A stretch of 15,244 nt of DNA from Chloroflexota bacterium (GCA_025924845.1 JAICHN010000074.1:1-15244); one strand, 5' to 3'. Counted from the stretch's first letter, positions 1-7,279 are shown. A program made the numbers and translations. The notes: generated by a model from the letters alone, not told the origin.

Positions 1-1070
1 AAGCGATGGGCCAGGATGCTGCGTCGTATATCGGCAATGAGCGTCGTCATGAACCACAAATTATGGATGGTGGCGAGGCGATAGGCCAGCAACTCCTCGC
101 AGTGGAAAAGATGGTGGAGATAGGCCACCGTGTAGGTCCGGCACACCGCGCAGGCGCAGTCGGGATCGGGCGGCGCGTCACGCAGCGCGTGTTGGGCATT
201 TCGCAAGTTTACCCTACCACGCCGTGTAAGGAGACTGCCGTTGCGCGCGATCCGGGTAGGCAGCACCACATCGAACATATCGACCCCGCGCGCCACGCCC
301 TCTACCAAATCCTCCGGCGCTCCGACCCCCATCAGGTAACGCGGTCGGTCGGTCGGCAACTCGGTTTCCAGCACGTCAAGCATGGCATGCATCTGTTCTT
401 TTGGTTCGCCCACACTCAAGCCTCCGATAGCGTAACCGGGGAGATCGAACTCGCGCAGACGCCGCGCATGGTCGCGGCGGATGTCGGCGAAAACCGCCCC
501 CTGCACAATGCCGAAAAGCGCCTGATCGGGCCGGCGTTTTACGGCGATACAGCGATCGAGCCATCGCGTGGTACGTTCCATAGCCTCGCGGGCCGCTTCA
601 TGTTCGGCGGGTAGAGCAATGCACTGATCGAGCGGCATGATGATGTCCGCCCCTAATTGCTCTTCGAGGGCGATGACCGATTCGGGCGTAAAGCGGCGCA
701 TCGATCCGTCCAGATGGGAGCGGAAGGTTACGCCGGCATCATCAAGGGTGCGCAAGTGGCCGAGGCTAAAGATCTGAAAACCGCCGCTGTCGGTCAGAAT
801 CGGTCCATTCCACTGCATGAAGCGGTGCAGCCCGCCCAGTGCCTCCACCGCATCTCCTCCCGGGCGCAGCGAGAGATGGTAGGTGTTGGCCAGAATGATT
901 TGGGCGTGACAGGATCGAAGCTCATCCGACGTCACAGACTTCACGGTGGCGTTGGTGCCGACCGGCATGAACACGGGTGTGGTGATTTTCCCGTGCGGCG
1001 TTTGCAATACTCCGGCGCGCGCCGCCGGGTAGTCACGCGCCTCGACCCTGAAGTGGAACCCTTCCGCCAT
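1..1070 (-). CDS. tgt: tRNA-guanine(34) transglycosylase, 3' end cut by window
   Basis: Exchanges guanine 34 in the anticodon of Asp/Asn/His/Tyr tRNAs for preQ1, a step of queuosine synthesis in the cytoplasm. My translation gives 356 residues before the window edge; the family is about 370-380 long, so only the tail is missing. Diagnostic features are TPVFMPVGT (31-39), DSGGFQ (94-99) with the substrate-binding Asp94, GGLSVGE, FDVVLPTR with the presumed nucleophile Asp267, and the zinc site Cys305-x-Cys307-x2-Cys310-x25-His336. Most relatives have FDCVLPTR; here Cys is Val. The ATG at 1070 fits the usual short N-terminus. An in-frame GTG at 1085 overlaps the stop of the upstream prepilin peptidase gene as GTGA and is an alternative, translationally coupled start. 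Neither start has a strong ribosome binding site. It is the third gene of a three-gene minus-strand unit. The identification is very secure. Confidence 0.97.
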   Translation of the reverse strand, partial: MAEGFHFRVEARDYPAARAGVLQTPHGKITTPVFMPVGTNATVKSVTSDELRSCHAQIILANTYHLSLRPGGDAVEALGGLHRFMQWNGPILTDSGGFQIFSLGHLRTLDDAGVTFRSHLDGSMRRFTPESVIALEEQLGADIIMPLDQCIALPAEHEAAREAMERTTRWLDRCIAVKRRPDQALFGIVQGAVFADIRRDHARRLREFDLPGYAIGGLSVGEPKEQMHAMLDVLETELPTDRPRYLMGVGAPEDLVEGVARGVDMFDVVLPTRIARNGSLLTRRGRVNLRNAQHALRDAPPDPDCACAVCRTYTVAYLHHLFHCEELLAYRLATIHNLWFMTTLIADIRRSILAHR

Positions 1071-1081
1071 GCGTTCGTCGC

Positions 1082-1849
1082 TCACAGGACGCTGTATATC
1101 GGATGAAGGGTGTTTCCGGACAGGAGAACGTAGAGTACGCCCCCGATCAGAAATGGCCCGTAGGGAATCGGCGCGCCGCCCGCCGAACGTCGCGCGATCA
1201 TCACCAATATGGCGCCCAGGCCACCGAGAAACGCGCCCATGGCGAGCGACAGCACGACGAGCGGGAAGCCACAGATTGCGCCGATTGCCGCTGCCAGTGT
1301 AACGTCTCCGTCGCCCAGCGCTCCCTCGCCAAAGGTGAAGCGAGCAAAGAGAGCCAGCGCGAAGAACAGGGCGAAGCCAACCGCCGCTCCTTCCAGACTG
1401 CCGAGCAAGCCCAAACCTGGCCAGAGCGGACTACCCGCCAGAGCAATGACTATGGTTGGATAGACCAGCAATGAGGGGATAACTCGATGCTGAAAGTCGA
1501 TTACGGCGATCGCTCCTAGAAATACGGTGAGCACAAGAGATGAGATTAAGGGCCAACCCATACCGTAGCGCCCCGCGAGCATGACCCACAGCACGGCCAT
1601 AACGATCTGAACGAAACTGGCCAGCAGAATGGAACTGCCGGCACGGCACTTCGTGCGCCGATAAGTCAGCAATGGGCCGAGCAGAGGCACGAAAGAGGTT
1701 ACCCCGCCCGCCGTACGCCATGAGGCGCAAATAGGAAACGGCAGCAACGTGCCATCGCGCGAATAGTGGTCGGCGGCGCCCATAACGGCTACACCGGCAA
1801 ACGCGCCCGCGATTGCCGCGGGCACCTCACCAATCAAGGATAGGCTCAT
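1082..1849 (-). CDS. Type IV prepilin peptidase, A24 family, N-terminal cysteines lost
   Basis: A 255-residue polytopic membrane protein of the aspartic prepilin peptidase family, which cleaves the leader of type IV pilins and type II secretion pseudopilins at the inner membrane. The two catalytic Asp motifs are present: AVID with Asp118, followed by the typical HRVIPS, and GDGDV with Asp182 inside a Gly-rich loop. A conserved IPYGPFL stretch lies at 228-234. The N-terminal region, which in bifunctional PilD enzymes holds two CxxC pairs, is recognisable in outline (FVPLLGPLLTYRRTKCRAG, 53-71). It keeps only isolated Cys41 and Cys68, so the zinc-binding tetrad of the methyltransferase half is missing. 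About seven hydrophobic segments are visible. The ATG start is preceded by a weak AGGG. It starts 16 nt after the FW-repeat gene and runs into tgt. No pilin or secretion ATPase gene is in the window, so its substrate is unknown. Confidence 0.9.
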   Translation of the reverse strand: MSLSLIGEVPAAIAGAFAGVAVMGAADHYSRDGTLLPFPICASWRTAGGVTSFVPLLGPLLTYRRTKCRAGSSILLASFVQIVMAVLWVMLAGRYGMGWPLISSLVLTVFLGAIAVIDFQHRVIPSLLVYPTIVIALAGSPLWPGLGLLGSLEGAAVGFALFFALALFARFTFGEGALGDGDVTLAAAIGAICGFPLVVLSLAMGAFLGGLGAILVMIARRSAGGAPIPYGPFLIGGVLYVLLSGNTLHPIYSVL

Positions 1850-1865
1850 GGCCGGCGCCCTACGC

Positions 1866-3707
1866 CTAGAGTGCCTTGGCGGTGGCGGCGACTCGGGCGC
1901 TGCCGCCGGTTAGGTTCCATCCGGCCTCGTTCGGCCGCGCCGCGTGGATGGTAACGCCGGCACCGCCATGGGCCGCGCCCTTTGGCAGATACAGGGAGGT
2001 TCGCCCATGCGCCGGTAGAGCAACCTGCCAGGATCGGCCGCTACCCTGCACCCCTCGCACGCTGATGTGAACCGTGGTCGCCGAATTGGACGGATTAAAC
2101 AGATCGATCCCTTCGGTCATTCCCTTGTCGTCAAGACCCGCGACGAATGACCAGGTGTTGGCGGTGGCGGGACTGCCGAGGGTCGTAGCAGTGATCTCAT
2201 CCCCGGTAGCCCAGGATGCCGAGGCAAGAACCGGTTTACTCGCGCTCACATCGGCGGCAAGGCGATTGTTGGTGGTTAATTCGGCAAGGGGAAGGCGCCA
2301 CTCACTGTAGGGCGCCACGGTGCGTTGAATCCAACGTCCCGTCCCCGTATTCAGATCGGCGCGAATGGTCACCGTCGCGGCCGAAGCGGAAGGGTTAAAT
2401 ACATTGACCGTTCCCCGAGCCTTTTTGCCCCAGACGCTCGGCAGGTACCAGTGTGTCGCGGCGGCCGGCGAGCCCGGCACACCGGACACAGCCGTATGAT
2501 CGGCGCTCTCTCCAAGCCGCTCCGCCATAATCGGTTGGGCGGCGGAAAGGGTCACTGGGCCACGCAATGTATCCGGCGCGCCAAGCACCGCGGCATATTG
2601 GGAAAGCGGCGGAACGGTGATCTGGGTAGTCGAGGCGCAACAGCCGCCCGCGGTCTTTCCTACCCGAATGATTACCGAGGTCGAGCCGGGACCGGGATTA
2701 AACACCATCAATGATTGATCGGCGGGGGCGCCGGCCGGAAGCGAGGGGAACAGCCATGAGCGCGAAGGCTGCGTGGCGCCCAGCCCGAGGAGAAGACCCT
2801 GGCGCGGCGCGGACACACGCGCCCGGACCAATGGCCGATCGGCCTCGACGCTCGCCGAACTCCCGGTGCCGGGGGCTAGCCGATTCAGATTCAGCACCTC
2901 GCGTCCGCCACTGGCCAGGGCGAAAAGGAACGATCGCTCCGCACCGTCCGGTCGGTAGAGGGTCACATGGGCGTGGGCAACTCTAGGCCCTGGATAGTAG
3001 ACAGCCAGTATCTCATCATTGCCCGAGACCGTGGAACCGGCGGGGAACACCGCCCGATAGACCGAAGTACCAACCCACGGTGAGGAAACTATCTGCCCGT
3101 CACCTCCTGGAAGCACGATCGTGGGTTGCGGCGCCGCCACGACCGGCACCGGGGTGGCGGTAGGTCGTGCGGCAACGGTTGGCGTGGCGGTGAATCCTCC
3201 CGCCCCGCGTTGTACGACGATTTTCACCCAAGCCTGGTGGGGAAAGGGTACTCCCTTAGGATCTACCATCTGCCAGAAGCTGGTGTAGACGCCGGTGGCC
3301 ATGGGAGCCTGCATCGGCACGCTGATTATGGTGGAACCGCCGGGAGCGGTCTTACTGACCGGGACCGAAATGACCTTTCCGGACATCAGCGTGCCGGCCT
3401 CAAAGTGCCAACGATAATCCGTGGTCCACGGTACGGTGCCCGCGTTCTTGATCCGCCACACCTTGGTGAACCTGGCCCCTGGGGTAAAGTACGTGCCGTC
3501 CGGCACGCTTATATCTCCGTTATAAAGCGCGATTTCGGTGCCTGCCGCGGCATGGGCCGGAGCGGCGGACCGGCTGACCCGGGGTGTCTCGGCGGAGGAT
3601 GCCGCCCGCGAGGGTTGAAGCGTGGGCCAGGATAGAACGAGAAGGATGACTGAGAAGAGTATGCTCAGCCCGCGAAAAATCGAACACCGAGGGACACAGC
3701 GAAGCAA
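1866..3707 (-). CDS. Secreted NBR1-type FW-domain protein with four Ig-like repeats
   Basis: 613 residues. An N-terminal hydrophobic segment (about 13-36, ending SRAASS) looks like a signal peptide or membrane anchor. Residues about 58-166 match the four-tryptophan (NBR1-like, Ig-fold) domain: DGTYFTPG at 70-77, KVWRIKNAGTVPW at 82-94, a conserved AP then G-Y-x-S-x-W at 134-145, with Trp84, 94, 100, 145 and 160. A Thr/Pro/Ala linker (about 173-200) follows. The rest is four repeats of about 101 residues, each with a hydrophobic strand ending in an N/Y-P-G/S core at 237, 337, 437 and 537 (YYPGP, FNPGP, FNPSA, FNPSN), resembling extracellular DUF5719-like beta-sandwich arrays. The start is TTG, supported by GGGAG at 3715-3719 with 7-nt spacing. 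A good promoter lies just upstream. Function is unknown; binding of cell-surface glycan or protein is plausible. It is the first gene of the unit with the prepilin peptidase and tgt. Confidence 0.82.
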   Translation of the reverse strand: MLRCVPRCSIFRGLSILFSVILLVLSWPTLQPSRAASSAETPRVSRSAAPAHAAAGTEIALYNGDISVPDGTYFTPGARFTKVWRIKNAGTVPWTTDYRWHFEAGTLMSGKVISVPVSKTAPGGSTIISVPMQAPMATGVYTSFWQMVDPKGVPFPHQAWVKIVVQRGAGGFTATPTVAARPTATPVPVVAAPQPTIVLPGGDGQIVSSPWVGTSVYRAVFPAGSTVSGNDEILAVYYPGPRVAHAHVTLYRPDGAERSFLFALASGGREVLNLNRLAPGTGSSASVEADRPLVRARVSAPRQGLLLGLGATQPSRSWLFPSLPAGAPADQSLMVFNPGPGSTSVIIRVGKTAGGCCASTTQITVPPLSQYAAVLGAPDTLRGPVTLSAAQPIMAERLGESADHTAVSGVPGSPAAATHWYLPSVWGKKARGTVNVFNPSASAATVTIRADLNTGTGRWIQRTVAPYSEWRLPLAELTTNNRLAADVSASKPVLASASWATGDEITATTLGSPATANTWSFVAGLDDKGMTEGIDLFNPSNSATTVHISVRGVQGSGRSWQVALPAHGRTSLYLPKGAAHGGAGVTIHAARPNEAGWNLTGGSARVAATAKAL

Positions 3708-3758
3708 CTATCTTCTCCCAATCTAGGAGGCATTGACGCCGCGGTCGCATTCCGGGCT

Positions 3759-3787
3759 ACTGTAGCATCAGAGAGATAACGTGTAAA
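3759..3787 (-). promoter_or_regulatory. Sigma-70-type promoter for the FW-repeat/prepilin peptidase/tgt unit
   Basis: Read on the minus strand: TTTACA (5 of 6 to the -35 consensus), a 17-nt spacer, then TACAGT (4 of 6 to the -10 consensus). The predicted start of transcription near 3752 leaves a leader of about 45 nt before the TTG start at 3707. It lies in the short gap after the MOSC gene stop (3804), so the downstream unit can be transcribed on its own. Confidence 0.5.
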
Positions 3788-3803
3788 TAGCCGGAAAATC
3801 CGC

Positions 3804-4715
3804 TCATTTACGTACGGGTGAGTCACTCCGAAGCTCCAACACCTGTACTTGGTCTCCGACCTTGAGCGTACCGGGCCGATCGTGGATCAGATTCTGGCCA
3901 AAGAGGGCGCCGTGGTGCCCCCGTCGAAAGGACGCCAGGGTACGCAGCGGCTCAGTGCCCGTCTTGGCCGTCTCTTGCTCCACGGTAGTGATGACGCAGC
4001 GGGCGCAGGGCTTTACTGCCTGGAAGGTGATCGCGCCGAGAGTGAACCGGCGAAGGTAATCCTCACCAAACGCGATGCCGCTTCCCGCCAATACAAGGTT
4101 GGGACGGAAGCGATTCATTGGCACGGGGTCGGACAGACGGGCGTTGAGATCGGCCAGCGATTCCACCGAGGCGACTAGAAACGGGAAGCCGTCGGCGTAA
4201 CTCACCACATCCTTCTCATCTACCGCGTAGTCGCGGTTTACGGGGCGAGCGGTTTCCGAAGCCATGCGCACCAGCCGACAAGCAAACCCAAGGTATCGGC
4301 TGAACCACTCGGCGGCCGCATCGCCCTGGTCGATGCTTGCCACCTCGTCTTTCCAGATGGTAACGGCCATCGTCGGACCCGTGTGGCTAATATCCAGGGT
4401 CAGGGCCTTCATCCCCGGCCCTTCCAGGATCAGTTGCTCCTCGCCGCGATGCGGAGTCACCAAAGCCATCCGCGGTTGCTCGCGTTGGGTGAGCATCACA
4501 CCCTGCATGGCATCCACTACCATGAACTCCCGATCGTAGCGCAGGCCGCGTGGTTCGACCGTCGCCGTGGAAAGCGTATGACCGGCACACGACTTGATGG
4601 GATAGTAATTGATCGCTGCGAGCCGAGCCTGTCCCAGGGCGCCCGCGGTTTGATCGTCGGCTAGGTTCTCAGGGCGGACGCCGTTGGCTACTGCCGTTCG
4701 CGGGTGCTGGATCAC
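3804..4715 (-). CDS. MOSC-domain protein, mARC/YcbX-like molybdenum cofactor protein
   Basis: 303 residues with an N-terminal MOSC beta-barrel domain (about 31-125; YYPIKSCAG at 37-45, GLRYDREFMVVD at 57-68) and a C-terminal MOSC domain (about 165-295). The segment KPCARCVITTVEQETAKTG starting at 235 carries Cys237 and Cys240. By analogy with mitochondrial amidoxime reducing component and E. coli YcbX, the second Cys of this CxxC is the likely molybdenum ligand. EPLRTLASFR and LFGQNLIHDRPGTLKVGD are also typical. Such proteins reduce N-hydroxylated compounds using a separate electron donor; none is seen nearby, nor any molybdopterin synthesis gene. Unlike full YcbX there is no C-terminal ferredoxin domain. 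The start is GTG, preceded by AAGGGAG about 10 nt away. The first 30 residues look non-conserved, so the true start could be further in, but no better start is obvious. Confidence 0.88.
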   Translation of the reverse strand: MIQHPRTAVANGVRPENLADDQTAGALGQARLAAINYYPIKSCAGHTLSTATVEPRGLRYDREFMVVDAMQGVMLTQREQPRMALVTPHRGEEQLILEGPGMKALTLDISHTGPTMAVTIWKDEVASIDQGDAAAEWFSRYLGFACRLVRMASETARPVNRDYAVDEKDVVSYADGFPFLVASVESLADLNARLSDPVPMNRFRPNLVLAGSGIAFGEDYLRRFTLGAITFQAVKPCARCVITTVEQETAKTGTEPLRTLASFRRGHHGALFGQNLIHDRPGTLKVGDQVQVLELRSDSPVRK

Positions 4716-4752
4716 GGTATAAGGTCTCCCTTGCTCTCAACTCGGCAAGCAT

Positions 4753-4782
4753 TTTACACGGCGCGCCAGGGTATAGTATAAG
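4753..4782 (+). promoter_or_regulatory. Upstream promoter candidate for the mannosyltransferase unit
   Basis: TTTACA (4753-4758), an 18-nt spacer, TATAAG (4777-4782). Each box matches consensus at 5 of 6 positions. Transcription would begin near 4789, giving a leader of about 85 nt to the ATG at 4875 that contains the GTGAT repeats and a hairpin. The overlapping TATAGTATA is nearly palindromic and also offers TATACT on the minus strand, facing the MOSC gene, but no good -35 box accompanies it there. Confidence 0.45.
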
Positions 4783-4790
4783 AGCTTTGC

Positions 4791-4836
4791 ATCACTTTGA
4801 TGGTGATCCGGGCCGGCAGGTGTGGTGATCCACCAC
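4791..4836. promoter_or_regulatory. Cluster of GTGAT half-sites and a perfect palindrome, possible operator
   Basis: ATCAC (4791-4795) and GTGAT (4803-4807) form an inverted repeat with a 7-nt gap. TGGTGATCC occurs at 4801-4809 and again at 4823-4831, exactly 22 bp apart, about two helical turns. The second copy lies inside the perfect inverted repeat GTGGTG-ATC-CACCAC (4822-4836), which abuts a candidate -35 box at 4837. This layout between divergent genes fits a dimeric regulator binding site. In an upstream transcript it would form a small hairpin instead. Confidence 0.4.
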
Positions 4837-4866
4837 TTGACGCTTGCAAATTACCCTTCGTACACT
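4837..4866 (+). promoter_or_regulatory. Second promoter candidate, giving a near-leaderless transcript
   Basis: TTGACG (4837-4842, 5 of 6), an 18-nt spacer, TACACT (4861-4866, 4 of 6; also fits TANNNT). The -10 box ends 8 nt before the ATG at 4875, so transcription would begin at or next to the start codon. That would explain the lack of a convincing Shine-Dalgarno sequence there. Confidence 0.35.
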
Positions 4867-4874
4867 ACGCGGGT

Positions 4875-5693
4875 ATGAGAACGTTGCAGGTAGACGAACG
4901 AGAGGTCGCGAACACCCTGAAAGAGTCTAATAACGGCTCGGTGGTCGCCGTAACTCAGCGCCCTCTCGTGGTGATTCCCACCTACAATGAACGCGAGAAC
5001 ATCGAAGCTATCGTGCTCGCCATTCGCGAGCAACTCCCCCAGGTCAGCCTATTGATCATCGACGATAACTCTCCGGATGGTACCGGAGCTATCGCCGACG
5101 GGCTTGCCGAACGGCTGGGCAACATGGAGGTGCTGCACCGATCGGGCAAACTGGGCCTCGGTACGGCGTACATCGAAGGATTTCGCTACGCGCTCCGCCA
5201 CGACTATAGCTGCGTGTTTGAGATGGACGCCGATTTTTCCCACGATCCACGCCACCTGCCGCAGCTCCTGGCGGGCATAGAACGATATGACCTGGTGATA
5301 GGGTCGCGGTATGTGCCGGGAGGGGCGACGCCTGATTGGAAGGCCATCCGGAAGGTCATAAGCGGCGCCGGTAACGTATTTGCCCGTAACACCCTGGGGT
5401 TGCCGGTGCGGGACTGCACGGCAGGCTACAAGTGCTATCGCCGTGACCTACTGGCGGCGTTGGATCTCGATCGCATCAACCTTCAGGGTTATGCGTTCCA
5501 GATCGAAACCGTCTATCAGACCATCCGCGGCGGGTTCACCGTGGGCGAAGTGCCGATCGTTTTCCCCGACCGCCGGCTCGGCCACTCCAAAATGTCCGGC
5601 CAGATTGTAGTTGAGGCATTCAGGTATGTGGTGCGACGGCGCTGGCAGGAGCTTCGGCGCCGGCGCGGGCAGGCGCGCGCTCCTCGGGGTTAA
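4875..5693 (+). CDS. Polyprenol-phosphate mannose synthase-like GT2 glycosyltransferase
   Basis: A DPM1-family enzyme that moves mannose (or another hexose) from a GDP/NDP sugar to polyprenyl phosphate on the cytoplasmic face of the membrane. With the ATG at 4875 it has 272 residues. Motifs in order: PTYNE (35-39), DDNSPDG (63-69) for nucleotide binding, GKLGLGTAY (91-99), the metal-binding DADFSHDP (118-125), GSRY (143-146), DCTAGYKCYRR (180-190), QGYAFQIE (204-211) and RRLGHSK near 233-239. There is no C-terminal membrane domain, so it is the soluble, membrane-associated type. The frame is open back to a TTG at 4797, but the extra 26 residues do not resemble the family and that start falls only about 8 nt from the predicted transcription start. 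The tail is very Arg-rich, which may help membrane contact. The next gene is 104 nt downstream and encodes a likely user of the lipid-linked sugar. Confidence 0.92.
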   Translation: MRTLQVDEREVANTLKESNNGSVVAVTQRPLVVIPTYNERENIEAIVLAIREQLPQVSLLIIDDNSPDGTGAIADGLAERLGNMEVLHRSGKLGLGTAYIEGFRYALRHDYSCVFEMDADFSHDPRHLPQLLAGIERYDLVIGSRYVPGGATPDWKAIRKVISGAGNVFARNTLGLPVRDCTAGYKCYRRDLLAALDLDRINLQGYAFQIETVYQTIRGGFTVGEVPIVFPDRRLGHSKMSGQIVVEAFRYVVRRRWQELRRRRGQARAPRG

Positions 5694-5797
5694 TCGCCTA
5701 TCCGGCATAACCTGCGTTCTCCACGCCCCATACAACGCACCTCATCGCGACCCTGTACACTCCAGGCTGGAGCGGTCGGCGTTGAGAGGGAGCGCCC
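5694..5797. other. Intergenic gap with a short inverted repeat
   Basis: 104 nt between two same-strand genes. A small inverted repeat CTCCA-GGC-TGGAG sits near 5760-5772. It has no T-run, so it is not a convincing terminator. No clear promoter was found; the two flanking genes could be co-transcribed. Confidence 0.3.
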
Positions 5798-7267
5798 ATG
5801 GCGGTGGAGTGCGACACGTCCGAGGCCGTGAGGAAGCGCCGTCTTCCGTCCCCACCGGCCGGGCTCCTGCCGGCGACGGCCGTACTTCTCGCCCTGTGCG
5901 CCGCCTATTGGCCGGCGGCAATGCGCCCTTCAAGTCACGCTTACCTCGACTATGTCGACGGCTACTACCTTTATGTCTCCCAGCGTATGGCTCAGGGGGC
6001 GGTGCTCTATAGCGGCGTCATGGGCGTGCAGCCGCCGGGCATCTACGTGGTCGGCGCCGCGCTGTTCCGGCTGTATGACCATCTGGCGGCGGCGCGCGTG
6101 TACTCCGGTCTGCTGCACTGCGCCACGATCATCCTCATGGCGGCCGTCTCCTACCGACTGAGCGGCCGGAGAGCCGAGGCGCTGCTGGCCGCGGCAATTT
6201 TCACCGTGGCGCCATATGGTTTGCTGTGGAGCCGGCTCTTTGATCCGAATCCCCTGGTAACCTTTCTCAGCCTGAGCTCGCTTTGGGCGCTCCTTGGGGA
6301 CCGCACACGTTGGGCGGCAGCGGCCGGGGGGTTCGCCGCCCTGGCTTTGCTGACTAAGGTCTGGTATCTCCCAGTTGGCGGGATAACGATCGTATGGCTC
6401 GCCATGCGGCGCCGTGAGCAGCTTGCCCCGTTCGTGACTGGCCTGGCCCTACCCGCCCTCGTCGCCTTCGCGCTGGGAACGCTCAGTGCGGGCGATGCCT
6501 TCCGCCAGGGGCTTCTGGTGCAGGATGCCTCGCCGATAAGCGGAAGCTGGTTTGAGACCTCCATCTACCATGTACTCAGCGACGACTGGCCTTTGCTCCT
6601 GCTCGGGTTGGCGGGGGCGCGGGCCATGTGGAGGCGCGGTGACGAGCGACATCACCTGGTCGCCCTCTGGATTCCCTGCTCCTGCCTGGTAATTCTGGCA
6701 ACTGTGAAGGAAGGAACCGCCTGGCCGGTGTTCCAATTCGCGGAGCCATTTCTGGCCATCGGCGCGGCGGCTCTCCTGGGTTGCCTGCCGGCGGGCAAGC
6801 GGACTGTCCGCGCCGAACCCAGCAACAAGCTCCTGCCGAGTCCGCCTTCGCTGCTCGTCCTGCTGCTCCTCACTCTTTTCGCTCTGCCGACGGTGCGCGA
6901 GGCGTCGTCATGGCCGGATTCCGGTGAGAACTCCCTGGCGCGGGCGCTCCGCGTCGCCGCGCCGCTCAACCGACCGGTGTTGGCGCCCCCGTTTTATCTC
7001 TATCTCTCGGGAAGGCGCGGCATAGATCAATTCGCCGATATCAACCTGTGGGGCCAGGAAGCAGAGCGCGGCAATCCTCGGGCGATGACGGCGCTCACGG
7101 CGATGGTCATTGCCTTGAATCGGGGCGCCGTACCGATGGTGCTGGCCGATAACCGCGTGTGGGCCCTGGCGGGGGTTCCGGCAGCGCTCCACGCCCACTA
7201 CCGGCAACTTCCCTTACGGGACCGCCTGCCGGTGGACCGGAGTGTCACGGTCTGGGTTCCGCGGTAA
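5798..7267 (+). CDS. Multi-spanning GT39/PMT-superfamily glycosyltransferase
   Basis: 489 residues with roughly ten hydrophobic segments in the first 360 and a soluble C-terminal part (about 380-489). After the first membrane segment (about 23-42) comes a short loop with Asp51 and Asp54 (LDYVDGYYLYVSQRMAQG), then QPPG (78-81). This matches the GT-C pattern of ArnT/PMT-type enzymes, where an acidic residue in the first outer loop is catalytic and an H/Q-PP motif follows. Such enzymes use polyprenyl-phosphate sugars on the outer face of the membrane to glycosylate lipids, proteins or polysaccharides. The preceding gene makes just such a donor. The ATG start has a good AGAGGGAG 5 nt upstream. 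The C-terminus shows no recognised domain. The gene ends 12 nt from the convergent ppc stop. The acceptor cannot be told from sequence. Confidence 0.83.
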   Translation: MAVECDTSEAVRKRRLPSPPAGLLPATAVLLALCAAYWPAAMRPSSHAYLDYVDGYYLYVSQRMAQGAVLYSGVMGVQPPGIYVVGAALFRLYDHLAAARVYSGLLHCATIILMAAVSYRLSGRRAEALLAAAIFTVAPYGLLWSRLFDPNPLVTFLSLSSLWALLGDRTRWAAAAGGFAALALLTKVWYLPVGGITIVWLAMRRREQLAPFVTGLALPALVAFALGTLSAGDAFRQGLLVQDASPISGSWFETSIYHVLSDDWPLLLLGLAGARAMWRRGDERHHLVALWIPCSCLVILATVKEGTAWPVFQFAEPFLAIGAAALLGCLPAGKRTVRAEPSNKLLPSPPSLLVLLLLTLFALPTVREASSWPDSGENSLARALRVAAPLNRPVLAPPFYLYLSGRRGIDQFADINLWGQEAERGNPRAMTALTAMVIALNRGAVPMVLADNRVWALAGVPAALHAHYRQLPLRDRLPVDRSVTVWVPR

Positions 7268-7279
7268 GCTGCCCAATTG

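Noticed and set aside
6..614. Long plus-strand open frame of about 200 codons
   Set aside because: It is antisense to tgt, whose motifs and zinc site are unmistakable on the minus strand. Its translation shows no family features.
3126..3635. Plus-strand open frame of 169 codons over the FW domain
   Set aside because: It is antisense to the conserved tryptophan pattern of the FW domain. Its Gly/Arg-rich composition is typical of a GC-rich shadow frame.
4797..4874. N-terminal extension of the mannosyltransferase from a TTG start
   Set aside because: The 26 residues do not resemble the family, and the region carries promoter and operator-like sequences. The ATG at 4875 gives a family-sized protein.
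7268..7279. Bidirectional terminator between convergent genes
   Set aside because: Only 12 nt separate the two stops and no stem-loop with a T-run is visible around them.
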